Source: Limanda limanda (taxonomy: Eukaryota > Chordata > Actinopteri > Pleuronectiformes > Pleuronectidae). From it: DNA of 64,000 nt. The stretch spans positions 10,006,346 to 10,070,345 of the forward strand of contig NC_083656.1 in assembly GCF_963576545.1 (NCBI RefSeq), written 5' to 3'. Below the pieces are notes generated by a model. The model was given only the letters and a program-made list of their open reading frames with translations, ran no database searches and had not been told where the DNA came from. The translations under genes were made by a program, and so were the position numbers. Shown piece after piece: positions 15,101 to 28,000 of the stretch (its first letter is position 1; the number at the start of each line of letters is the position of its first letter).

Positions 15101-18100
15101 TCTAATGAATTATGTTTTGTTCACACTTAATATCCAGGTTGCAAGCGACATGGGAGATAAATTAGCAGCAGTGGTTTGTCGAGGAGAGGTAGATGAGTTT
15201 GTGCTTGAAGTTGGCACAACTGGGAAATCAGAGGAACATGGAGTTATATTATGACGGGGCTCTATGGAAGCTCTAGCCTGTGGAAAAGCTACTGGTTCTT
15301 AAAGTGGAACCAACTCCAGCACAAGCACCAGGTTCACCTTGGTCTAAAAGGGCTATGCAATTTGAATAAAAGTGCAATTCTACTTAATACGATAAAGATC
15401 TGAATACTACAAGTCTTAATTTGATTATTGTTTATTCATTGTTTGATCCTAGAGTATTTTTGTTGTTTGGCAGGTGTAAATTCATCTTCACCCTCTGATG
15501 CTGACCTTTTTTGTGTCTTTGTCATTTTGTCTCCAGAACATGTGGATCGAGAGGACCACGTACTCGACGGCGTACAAGCTCCCTGGCATCCTGCGCTGGT
15601 TCGAGGTCAAGTCGGTCTCCACGGTGAGTAGAAGAAGCGCCTTGTGCGCCAGGCGGGCCTCCCTAATCAGATGAGGATCTGCAGCCCGGAGGCAATCGAT
15701 ATGATTTGTCCACTTAAGCCGTATAGACAGCCGCGTTGGACGCAGGCGTGCCACTCCCTGGGACTAACGACAGGGCACGATCCGTCACATCGATTCACCC
15801 AGCGCTCCTTAAAGCTCGTTGCCACTGAAAATAGCTCCACAGCGCAAATACAACTAGAACCAGAGTCTCTTTTTGATTTTCCTGTAACAGAATTACTCCT
15901 GGTCTGACTGAAACAAATCATTTTAGTGTTTACTGTTACACGTGGAATGGGCTTTAGTTTGAATTATCCGTGGGGAAATGAGCAGATATAATATAAGTCG
16001 CAGTGCAGTCAGAGCTTCACTTCAACTCGTCCGACGTCATTAGTTTGTCCCTAAACAAATGCACTACTTAGCGTAATCATCTTGGCGAGGTATTCTGCAA
16101 TCGATTACTCTTCATTTATCACTTTGATTAGTCACTGTCATGTCTGGGCTGTTAGAAAAGAGAGGGGAACATCTCCCTCTTCTCTCAGAGATTATCTTTA
16201 GCCAGGTTGGTTGGCTGCACTCTGCTCCCTCTGCATCCATAGCTGTCAAATAGCATCACGCGGCTCCCACACACCGGGCAGCTCGGGCGTTTAGCTCAAC
16301 ACAATGGTCCCTCCGGTCACTACATCCACAATCGTTTCAGTGGGGGAAAAAAACTTGATTTCCCCCCCTGCCCACTCCTTAACTCCTGATTCCATGTATT
16401 GGAGTGTTATTCTCCGCTGCCACTCTAATTCAGAGCAGAACACTAGTTGACAGGATTGGAACACACTGTCAGGAGCAGCTTGGCCTCCAGATGAGCCGGG
16501 GAGAGGCCGGGTCCCCGAGGTCGAACTCTCTATTTAAGGCTTAATGACTGGGCTGAGATTCATCGAGCTAAAGCCTGCGATCTGACAATGCTTTTTATCA
16601 AGCTGGCCTGAGATACACCGGCACAGATTGGAGATTTGTCTTCCTGGCAAAACATCTTATTTTTGGTCCGGAGTCCAAATCTTGACATTTAATCAACAAT
16701 CCACTTGTGTTTCTACTAAATTCTCAGTAGAAAGACGGAGGGAGGTGTGTTTTATTTCCCAGATTTTCTGTCTTTCCACTTAAAGACATTAGGACTGAGT
16801 TGTCCTTTGCTTTCACACATGAGTGGAATTCCTGACAGCATTTTCCAAGGATCTTCTTCATCTTCTCTCAGAATGTTTAGTTGACCCAGGAACTGAAATC
16901 CCCCTGCACACATTATCCATCTTCATTTTGACAGTTGTAGGTTCATGTTTTGGTGCAGTAAAAAAAAATGTAAAAAAAATTGCTTCTCTATCCTAAATGA
17001 TTCATGTGTCAAGTTTCTTAAGGCCATCTTCTAATAACTTGGTGAAGATAAAACTTCTCCGTTGGTGGGATTACAGACACAGCGGTGATGTATGTGTGTA
17101 TGAACTAAAAGAGGTGAGCAAGTGCCGAGAATGTTTGGGTGACAACTTTGCGTTCTCTGCCTCACAGGAGGAGATCAGTCCACTGGAGAACGCCATAGAA
17201 ACGATGCAGCTGACCAATGAGAAGATCAGCAGCATGGTGCAGAGGCATCTCACGGATCCCAACCTTCCCATCAACCCGCTCTCCATGCTGCTGAATGGTA
17301 TCGTGGACCCAGCTGTCATGGGAGGTTTTACCAACTATGAGAAGGTAATCAACGTGAAAGAAAGTCTGGATTTATGTATCACAGTGATTTAAAGCATCAC
17401 TTTAACAGAAGCCATAAAGTCATTGTTTGGAAATGGGCTTATTTGCTTTCTAGCTGAAAGTTGGATGAATTCTTAACTGTAAAGCCGGTATTATTTTCCC
17501 TCCCTGCTTCCAGCTTGATGTTTTTACCTTGGAGGTAGAGCTGTCTTTTTAGAATCTTTATTACACAAATATTATTTCTGTTTTAGTTGCGTACTTAGTT
17601 TTATCACCGTGTTGACGTGGGAAAATGAAGGTAAACTAATGACTGAAGTAGAAGCTGACAAAGCAGGTGAGGGAACCCTAAAAATAAATGTGTCAGTATT
17701 TTATACTTGCACCGAACTCCCGACATCTTTTGGAACTTTTCCCCTCAGACCCAAATTAAGATAATGGAGAAAATGTCAGCGTGAGCCCATGTGAAAATAC
17801 AGCAGGAACATTTTAAAGCGTATCTTAAATCTGACGGAGGCAAAAGGAAAAGAATAAAAGATTATAAATATCTAAAAGAGAGGCTACACACAAAGAAGAC
17901 ATTGGCAAAGATGTGGATCGCTGTAAACCGAAATATTTGACTTCCGCAGCGGAATCGATGCACCATGACCTGCCCTCCGGGATATGTTGGCTTCATTTCT
18001 GGATAGTGGGAGGAAGTCGAGATGTGTTTTCCACCTTTTATATACAGCCTTTTTTCTAGACAGACATTGATTTAAACTCCAATTTAACTGTTTATTACAT

Positions 18101-21100
18101 TTCTCATTTATTGGCTGCACGCTCTGTTCACTTTCACACTGTAGCGCCTCGTGTAGAAAAGGAAACAGTTTTTATCTTGTGTTTGATGATAAAAAAAAGG
18201 GCCTGTTGGTTTTCCAGCATATTTCACGACCTGGAATAGATTCATAGTGGTCTTGTTGAAACGGTGCAGGATGAGTCAGGAAGTGCGATGTGAATTCTTT
18301 GCCCCGGGGTCACTCATTCATCTCAGTGAGGAAGCGCAGGTGGTACAGGAGAGACGGATGTCTTGACTACATTTTTTATCATTTCATCAGCCCCACTTCC
18401 AAACCCCTAACAATTCCTCTTTCATCTTCCTGTGCATTTCCGATTCCTCCCGTCATGCAAACCTACTCACTCCAGTATCTCATCTTCCTCTTCCCCAGGC
18501 CTTCTTCAATGACAAGTACACGCAGGAGCACCAAGACGACCTTGAGAAGATGGAGAAACTGAAGGACCTTATCGCCTGGCAGGTGAGACAGACCCTAGAG
18601 TTACATACGATCATGGTGTCGCATAATCACAGTTTCTCTCCCGTCAAAGATGTCGGGGTTACTTGAACAGCTCCTCACAGGTACATGCTCGTTTAATTTA
18701 AAAGGTGATATATTCCATAATTTTCCATATGTCATATTCAATGGCATGTGTGAAGAGAGGCGTAGCCTACAGGCAGGCAGAACACTGAGCTTGAATTAGA
18801 TGGTATGGAGAAGCGTGAGAGGCATGAAGATACCGTTAATATTCATTCCTCTTGGCCTTTCACTATTATTGAGCTTTCGAGTAAATTTTGTTTTGGGCTT
18901 TCTCTTAGCCAATCATGTGTTGATAAGGAAGTTACCGTGGTTTTGTACATTATTAGAGTAATGAAATCATCGCCAGAAATTTGAGCAACAATTGAGCTCT
19001 GTGGACACTAGGCAGTGTGGTTCTTACTTTATACTGTATTTGTGCATTGTATATATTTCCATATATTTTAATATTTCCATATGTACATTTCCATATATTT
19101 CCATATACTGTACATTTATTTATATATATTTATTAACATAATGCTTAATTACATTATACATCCTCGTTCAATCATCCTGTACCACTGCACTCTTACCAGA
19201 GTTCCTTTATCTTCAAATAATACTTCTATTCGTAGTGAATGGTGTGAATTATTAGATATTTTATTTTGCCTATTATAATCTATATCATACTTTCACATGT
19301 TCACTTTTCAACATCATTCTGACTCTGCTGCAGTAACAACTGAATTTATCCGACTTGGTATCAATTAAGTTTGTCTCATCTTACCTTATCATATCGTCTT
19401 GTGTGGGGTCTTGTTGTAAACAGCTGGGAGTCCTTCTCATATACATCAACTGCGGAGAGTTTCAATGCTGAAGAATATTTACGTGAAATCTTGTCACTGC
19501 TGCTGCAAAATCCCCCAGAGGGTTACAGCGGAAAATATAATATCGTCTTACAAACCTGTGTGTGCTCTGGCAAGATGTCCAAAGACAGTAACTCAAGTCA
19601 CCAGAGAATACGTGTGTGATAGAGTTATGTGGAAATGATAGCGAGGGATTGTGCTGAAGCAAACACTCTGAAGTAAGGGAGGAAGCCCTGATGCGTGAAG
19701 ACACTGCACGAGATCAGCACCGGTGGATTGTGCGAGCTTTGCATCCTCGCTGAGTCTAAAGGATGTGCACACGCAGCAGACAGGAAATGTACACACACAC
19801 ACACACACAGACACACAGACACACACACACACACACACACACTGTTTGGATGCATTTCAACATGCGCTCCTTTACAGCTTACCACGAACCCCAGCAGATA
19901 TTTAGCTCATTTGTAGCTCATCTTTGATTAATAAACTTCTGGATGTGTTTGCTTTCTGGAGGAAAAACAAAAACCTCCGCCCTTTGGGGTTTTATAAAGC
20001 TGCACTGTAGGTACTGTGTTTTGTTATTCTTCTGTTATTGCACTCTCTTTATTATTTAGCTGTAAACTAAATGTCGCTTTAATGCTCACAAGAAGTCACA
20101 CTTTCCTGCCTTATGGTTCACCCTGGAATTGAGCACATATTCGAGTAATTTTTTTTCTTCTTTTTTCTGGCAGCTTCCTATTGCTCCTTGCAAGAAAGGA
20201 AGCAGGACGTTAATTGAATTTGCAATAGTTGTTGCTGTCCCTGTTTTTTGAAAAATAGGTCATCTTTGTGCTCCATATCTATTGGTAGGGCTTCTCTGAA
20301 TGTGAAAAGTTTGGCTCTTTTGTGTTTGTGAAACCTTTTGTCTTTATAAGGCGCAGAGGATTCACAACAGAAATACCCCGGTAATATTTTCCCTCCCTGC
20401 TTCTGACGCCGAAGTCTTCCAGCTTGATGTTTTTACCTTGGAAGTAGAGCTGTCTTTTTAGAATCTTTATTACACAAATATTATTTTCGGATTAGTCGCG
20501 TACTTTGTTTTATCACCGTGTTAACGTGGGAAAAGGAAGATGAACTAATGACTGAAGTAGAAGCTGACAAAGCAGGTGAGGGAACCCTAAAAATAAATGT
20601 GTCAGTATTTCATCAGAGCTGGAAGGAGGCGCATATCCCAAATACATTATACCTGACACAGTTGGAGGATGCGTTTAGATTTTACCTTTTAAGACCCGTG
20701 AGTTATTTCTGTATTCATGTCAAAGGAAAGGCGCTGAATATTAATGTAAAAGCAGCACAGTCTTTGTTTTTCAAATCTTGGCTTGTTGGTTCCAAAAATG
20801 CTCGGATGTGAAATGCTCCACTTCAGCACCAACGTGAGATTTCAGCTGGACTAAAATAGTGTTCGAAAATCACACTGCAATTTTGAAATCATCACCCACC
20901 CACAATCCGCAGTGCTAATTAGCGGCGGCTCTGTTGTACACACCAGTCGTACCAGTGTGAGGGAAATGACTTGCTTTGTCTTGGCAGCTGTGTCAGGTTA
21001 AGAAGGTCCCCCCCGTTCCCTTAACTCACAAGTAGTGGTATTTGTCTGTCTTCCATAAGCAGGAGAAACACCCAATTGAGTTTGTTTGGTGTGATCATCA

Positions 21101-24100
21101 CGGAGATATGTCACAGAGAAAGCAGATACATGTTTGCCGAGCCCCTGGTACACAAACACACACGCACAGACACACACATGGAATTTTTAAAGGAGATGAG
21201 TAAAGCAGAGGCGTTGGTCTGGAATGGAATCAGCTGTCTCCTTGCCAGAGCCAGCATGCTTGTTTATCTCCCATCTTGAATCTGTCTAAATGAGACAAAT
21301 GAAGATGAGACTGCTCCAAACTAAACAGGGAGAAATGAGCCAATGTGCACTGTTATTCCTAAACGCACGTCGTCCTCATCTAGCAATTAGAGAGGAAATG
21401 AGCGAGTGGAAATCAGGAAATTAGCTATTGTAAAAAAAGCTCCCTGGCATATACAAAGTGGGTGTTTTCTCCGATGTTTCTTGTTATAATTAGCAAACGA
21501 CGTCGGACAGATGCTTAAATGTACCTGAGACTTCTCGCTGCAAGCGATCTGCTCGATTAAAGGTTGTTAGTGGCATCATAGTCTAATTCCATTCGGTTCA
21601 GTTTTATTTGTGTAGAGCCCAATCACAACATTCACGAGGGGCTTCTCAACATTCCGTGAGATCAAAAATTCAATCGGTTAGTTAATTTGGAAGATTGGAT
21701 TTTTACATTTAAAAGTGTGAGCATGGTGTACCCTGCTCTGACAAGAATCCACACGTTGGAGCCTTAGTTTCTCGGGGATCAAAGGATGCATGAGCCTTTG
21801 AAATAGGACACCGTAGTCGCACCGCTTTGAAGCGATAGGCCTTCAGACCCAGCCTCCATGGATGTGGCCCCTGAATGTGACACAGCTATAGCAAAGTCGG
21901 TCTGTTTAATAGTCTGTTGGACTCATCACCGGCTGTGTGTTTGTCCCTAAGACCTTCGTGACCTTCCTGAAAGGTCCTAATGTGTCATCACACCCTTAAT
22001 ACCAGGCAGAGGCAATGTGACTGTCCCAGCACCCCAGGGTGAGGAGCTGAAGTCCGCTCACTGTGTGTTAGAGAGGGACCGGACGACAGAGTTCAGCTCA
22101 GAACAGTGGGCTCAGAGAAACACTGCTCATATTAAACGGGCCACTCCTTTCATTCGTCTTGTCCTCTGATGGTATTGGCATGTGCCTCTCTGAAAATGGG
22201 GTTGGGGCTTCATTAGAAATCGCTGGATGATCACAAAGCGTGGACAGTGTATGATAACTTCAAGTGTTGTGATTTGCATGGAGTATGAGGGGAAGGTGCA
22301 TAAATATCAATCCTGCGTCTGCTGGATATGAAGAAAGATGCAGAGGAACATCCACCTTTTATTTGTTATATGTTGCTTTGCTCCAAATGCTGTCTAGTGT
22401 GCTCATTATATATTCATCTCTTTCATGGTGTCATAATGATTAACTATATTTAAAGCTGCAGTCAATGATTATTGACAGCTAGGGGGCACAGAATGATTGG
22501 AATTGAGTATTTTTGGATAACCTGTTTGGACCAATTACAGGCACTGCTACCAATGAGCGCTTGTGGGTCACTTTTGCTTGGTGTCCTTTGCCACCATTCG
22601 TACTTAATTGTTGGCTTTCCAGCTAATGAAATCATTGGTAGAGTCCATGGCATAGACCTGGGGTCACTAATAGCAGAATGTGGTTTGGATCTGTCCCTGT
22701 AACTGATCAATCAGTGAGAATTGTCAAGTTGTGAAGGGGCGTTTATATTTTAACCGGCACTGATTTTCAGGCCTTCCTACGGCACTGATTTCAGAAACTC
22801 GCAGGTAAATTGCATTTCTGACAAGGAGCCTGATCATTTTTCCATTATGACCCATTTAATTTTAGTACCCACTCATCATGACACAAGCCTCAACCGACGT
22901 ACAAACCCAGATCTGTAGCACTGAAGTTGGCATCTTTACTAAACTGGGATGGATAAACTGGGCCAGGGTAGAATAATAGAAAAGCATGTGCATCCCACTG
23001 GGGTCTTGCTTCTGGCTGCGTGACCAACACATGTTCAGTGTAAAACCAACCATTTTTTTGCTCTGGTTGGCTCCATCAACCCCTGAGAACAATATCTGGC
23101 TCTGAAGATGACGCCTGTGTATTTCACAGCAACTTGTTTTCTTTGTGCTGGTAATCACACCAGCCTGTCATCCGCTTGTCAGACATTGTTTTCCATCTTT
23201 CTACAGTTTGATATGAAGTGAGGCTGATTAGAGCATTGATAGCCAACCACTGGTATTGTCACTGTGTCTTTTGTCAGGAAAGCAAAGTGTTTTGTGTTTG
23301 TAAATTTCTTCTCAGATTTCTATTTTATAAGAAAGCCAATTTTTTAAGTTGACCCTGTATCATGTTGCCGATGAATTCCAACATTCCAACTGTGCTCTAC
23401 TTCCTATAAAAGCTGCATCTGTTTCCCAGTGTAGACAATTTTTTGCAGCAGGTATTGTTAATTCCTTTGTAAGATGAGCTGTAGAGTTGGATCCATGCTG
23501 GAGTTTATAAATGCAGCCCCCAGGTCTCCGTTGTCTAATTATGAGCTATTAACATCAGCCTCACATGAGGTAACATCTCGCTGTTTGACTGCTGGAATAA
23601 AAAAAGAACTTAAGAAAGTTACATGTAATTATACTGCTGAGCGTGTGTGTGTGAACTAATTTCTGTTGCCTCTTTAGGACTTTTTCCAACATGAAGGTCT
23701 TAGAGGCAAAAAGTCATTTCTGAGGTCCTGGTTAAGATTAGGGGGTAGTTATTATTAGTGATTAGTGATAAGGTTTTGGTTAAGCCTAGTTACACACTAC
23801 ATGATTTTCAGACAGATTGCCCGTCACCGACGAGTTTTGCCAAAGCCCCTGATCAGCATGTCGTAGACTTTGACTAGATTTACAACAGGTTGGAAATCTG
23901 ATTGGATTCTGTTCATCTCCAGCCAATCAGAGTGCAGGGCGGGGCGAAGGTGGTGAAGATAGACGTAGTGGTGACGATGGTGTGATGACGTTTTTCATGG
24001 GACAGGGTAGCACAGAGTCGTAGCAGCTTGTATTTACTGCATCAGGTTCGGGTCGGGCTCGGTCAGTGTTCAGATGACTTTGAAGGTTGGGAACTTGGAT

Positions 24101-25064
24101 TAAGGCTGTGCACAATGAAAGGAACTCAGTTCACAGTCCTAATAAGGATAGCACAACCCTGAGTGTGTGTGTGTGTGTGTGTGTATGTGTGTGTTTGCAA
24201 CCTTGAGCCCGAGTGTCTCCCACATGAACTTATCTCCATGCAGCCACCAAGCAGGGTCCTGTTGCCATGCCGCCACTCAGGCGCACTCAATCATCCTGAG
24301 GTCTATAAAAAGATGTGGGTATCCTGGGAGACGTGAATCTTGCCTCAGCTTTCCCTCTCGCTGCCTTTTCTCCCCCTTTCTGTCTATTTTCTTCCTCCTT
24401 CTGACTCCTCTCATCTTCCCTTTCTCCTCCTTCTAACCCTTTCCCCCCTCTGCCTCTCTTTCCTTCACCTTTTTTGTTGTCTTTTGGTCCCGTCCCCTCC
24501 GCTCCTCTCTCCTCCAAGAGGTCTCGGCGGTGATGATGGAGGGGCCAGGGGAAGCCTGTGCAGTGTGTCTGTAGCCTCTTCTCGTTTATCTTTCTGCTGC
24601 AAAGCTTTGGTTTTTGTGGAGCGCAGCAGAGTAACTACGGTTCAGTGAGTGAAAGATCCTGGATTTTAGATGCAGCAATACATGTGTCCCCCCCCTCATC
24701 GTGTGCTGCTCTTATCACAAGATGCTGTTTAATGTATTAGTGCAGTGGAACCTGAAACAAACAGGGACATTACAGTGCGTTTCACCATTAGTCTCTTTTT
24801 TTTTCTCACTGTTAATAAGACACCCCCCCCCCCACACACACACACACACACAAGTGGAATCCCTTTGTAAATAATGTATGTACCGTTAGAGATTTTTACA
24901 CAAGGTTGCATCACAAAGCTGAATTGGTTTTGTGTGCCAGCTGAGTGAGTGAAGTTAGTTCTTGCAGTGGAGGGTGGAGGGTGGAGGGCCAGTTTGCCCT
25001 CAGAGAATATGAAGAAGGAGGAGCAGGCTCTAGAGAATCAGAGGTTAGCGCACACATGCACTCC

Positions 25065-25096
<32 letters not shown>

Positions 25097-28000
25097 GTCT
25101 TCTCTTTAATGGTCCACCTATTCCAGATACTTCACACACTTCTTTGTACTCTGAGCAGACTCTTTGTTCCATTAGTTCAGGGCTTTGTGGCTATTAGCCG
25201 TGAAAGCTACTGTACTTAAAACGAGGCACAAGATGCACTCTGCACTTCAGTGTTGTGCAAATGCATCCCTCTGAAACGGGACAGACTAATTTGGATGACG
25301 AAATAAATCCCATAAATTTGCTTTATTTCTCTGTTTACACTTCTTTCCAAGCATCGAAGCGTTTGCGGTTTTCTTTTCACTTTCTTTCAGGGTTTTCCTC
25401 ACGTCATAGCGAGGTGTTTTTTTTTACAGTTGCCATGGAAAAGACAAGGTCCATATTACCACAGCTGACTGTAACATCTTTGCTGGTTTCTGGCGAGTTA
25501 TTGTGCGATGCTTCACCACCGTACCCGCAGCCAACGATGGTGTTAAACACAGAACCAAGACGAGCCAGATTAGTCAGCAAAGCTTCCGGACACTGAATGT
25601 GGCGCTGGGGTTTTCCTAATGACTAGTTTTCAGCAGTTTCTGTCTCTTTCTCCTTCTACCTGGGCAGCCTCCGTGAGGTGTTGTTATTCAACAGCTGCCT
25701 GCTGTGTGTGAGAGGCAGCAGTGTTCCTGAACGGGTGCATTGCAGCTTTGTTGCGTTACATGCCTGTACATGCCTGTACATGCAGCCTGTCTGTGCTTTC
25801 TCATTGCCATGATTATCTGTGTCGTGTTGATGCTGGTGGTGGGAGGAAAGGAGGGGAGGTGTCATGGCAACAGCCTTCTCCACCTCCACCTGGATATGGT
25901 TGCACAGATATTCCCTCTTTGTGCGTCCAGACTAGGGTTGCACAAAGAGAATATTCAAAGTTGGAAACTTTCCATGGGAATTAATGGGAATAAACTGGAA
26001 ATGTTGTGGGTAATATATACTAACTGTATTTACCTTGTCATATACAGACATAAATGTAAACATTTTGTTTTGTCATAGGCTGATTTGAGCCCTGAGGAAA
26101 CTTTGGGCACTTGACTATATGCTTCTGCATCGTTGTGTCATTCTTTACATAGGTCTTTTCACAGTATTTGCAGATGGACACAGCCTTTCCTTCTAAATTG
26201 GATGGGGTGAAATGTCTCCACACAAGAGATAGTGCACGTGGCATTGTTCTGTAGAATAAGATGAGAAAAAAGTTTGTAAAAAAACACTAATGCAATGCCA
26301 GAGATATAAATAGTTAGCCAAACAATTGGTATAGTCTGTGAAAATATTTTACAATTGATGGATAAATGAATGGCTAGATGAACAGATGAACAATCCTCAA
26401 TAAGCATGCTAATATATTTTCCCCAGTAATATCATTGAAACTTACCTGACTAGTCCTGCACACTACAGCAGGCCTCAGTAGCCCTGCTGTAGAGTGAAGG
26501 ATGCTGGGAAATATCTGTGCATGTGATGGAAGAATGCACAGTGGAGGGTTGAAACTCAACGTGCAGCGTGTGCTCCATTCCATACATCTTTGAAATAGAG
26601 TTTTGAATGATGTTTTTATTGCTCAGCGTTTAATTTGCGTATTTTTTTTTTTTCAAAATTCCCGAGCTAAACTTTCCACCCCTTTGCAACCCTAGTCCAG
26701 ACCCACTCAAAGTGATGTACAATCCGTGCGCTCGCTGATAATCCACAGCCAGGCAGGTTAAAGGTCACGTTCATTTGATTGGATATACCTAGTAGTAGCC
26801 AACACGTGGCTAAAAGCTCCTGTCCCCAGGGTGTGTTGAATATAAAGGTTTGTCTTTCCTCTGCTAGATCCCGCACCTTGCCGAGGGGGTTCGCATTCAC
26901 GGAGAGAAGGTCACGGAGGCTCTGAGGCCTTTCCACGACCGGCTGGAGGCCTGCTTCAAGCAGCTGCGGGAGAAGGTGGAGAAGCAGTACGGCGCTAAGA
27001 CCCTGGTGAGAGCTCCGACCTGTCGTTGACCTTTCTGTTACATCAGAAGTGCTCTAATGTAGAATCTGCAGCCTTGTTCTGGTTCTTCTGGCCTTCATTA
27101 CAAATTATAACGATGATAATTCACTGAAATATATAAATAAATATTGTTTCACAGATGTTGATAGATGTAATAATTAAATTTATGTTGCACTGAAGTATAA
27201 TTAAAGTTGAACATACCTTTGCTGGAGGAAATGTTGTATATCTGAATCTCTCCCTCTCATTTATTTAGAATTTTACTAAACATATTCTAATGACGTAAAA
27301 CCCCAAATAAAAATGCTCAGATGAAATCAAAGCAGAAGACAGTGACTTAGAAGCTAAACTCTTTCTGTGTGTGATGTTTGTCTCTGCGTTGTCAGCCGGC
27401 AGCAGACGAGCGGCGCGGCCCTCGGCCACACTCCATGGTGCGCTCCTTCACCATGCCCTCCTCCCAGAGGCCGCTGTCGGTGGCTTCAGTCACCTCCGTT
27501 TCCTCTGACAACACCCCCTCCAGGCCGGGCTCAGACGGGTAACAACTACTTCACAGTTCTCGTGGACTTAGATCACCACACAAACCTCTCCTGCTTCCCA
27601 TCCCGTCTCCCCAGACCAGTAGAGGATTGATGGAGCCGCCTCACAGACGAGCGAAAGGGGGTTTGATCGCTCTAATATCACATTATCTTTTATTCAGGTT
27701 TGCCCTGGAGCCTCTGCTGCCAAAGAAGCTGCACACCAAGTCTCAGGACAAGCTGGACCGTGACGAGCCCGAGAGGGAGCGCAAAGACAAGAAGAAGGAG
27801 AAGAGGAACAGCAAGCACCAGGAGATCTTTGACAAAGAGATGAAGACCACGGAGATCCAGCTGCAGCCCGCTGAGGCTGTCATCCTCTCAGAGACGGTAC
27901 TGCTCCTCTCCTTCTCTCCTCCTCCTCCTCTCCTCCTCTCCTCCTCTCCTCCTCTCTTCCTCTCTTCCTCTCTTCCTCTCTTCCTCTCCTAATCTCCTCA

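Larger units (their letters stand above)
17345..18498 (+). other. dock1 intron (exon 12-13)
   Basis: Holds duplicated segment copy A and the adjoining dispersed-repeat fragment (17702-17815). Confidence 0.85.
18583..26867 (+). other. dock1 intron (exon 13-14), 8.3 kb, largest here
   Basis: Repeat-rich: LINE-like tail (19300-19395), AC run, duplicated segment copy B, SINE/LINE-like fragment (21594-21660), GT and CA runs, and hAT copy 1 (25933-26694). The CT-rich patch at 24340-24520 makes spurious frames. I searched both strands for a nested gene and found none. Confidence 0.85.

Noticed and set aside
20518..20811. 97-codon frame in the 8.3 kb dock1 intron
   Set aside because: Begins inside duplicated segment copy B; the equivalent frame is not preserved in copy A, and there is no recognisable domain.
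18583..26867. A nested antisense gene in the largest dock1 intron (as INSYN2A in mammals)
   Set aside because: No long or family-like reading frame on either strand; if present in this species it must lie in a dock1 intron upstream of the window.
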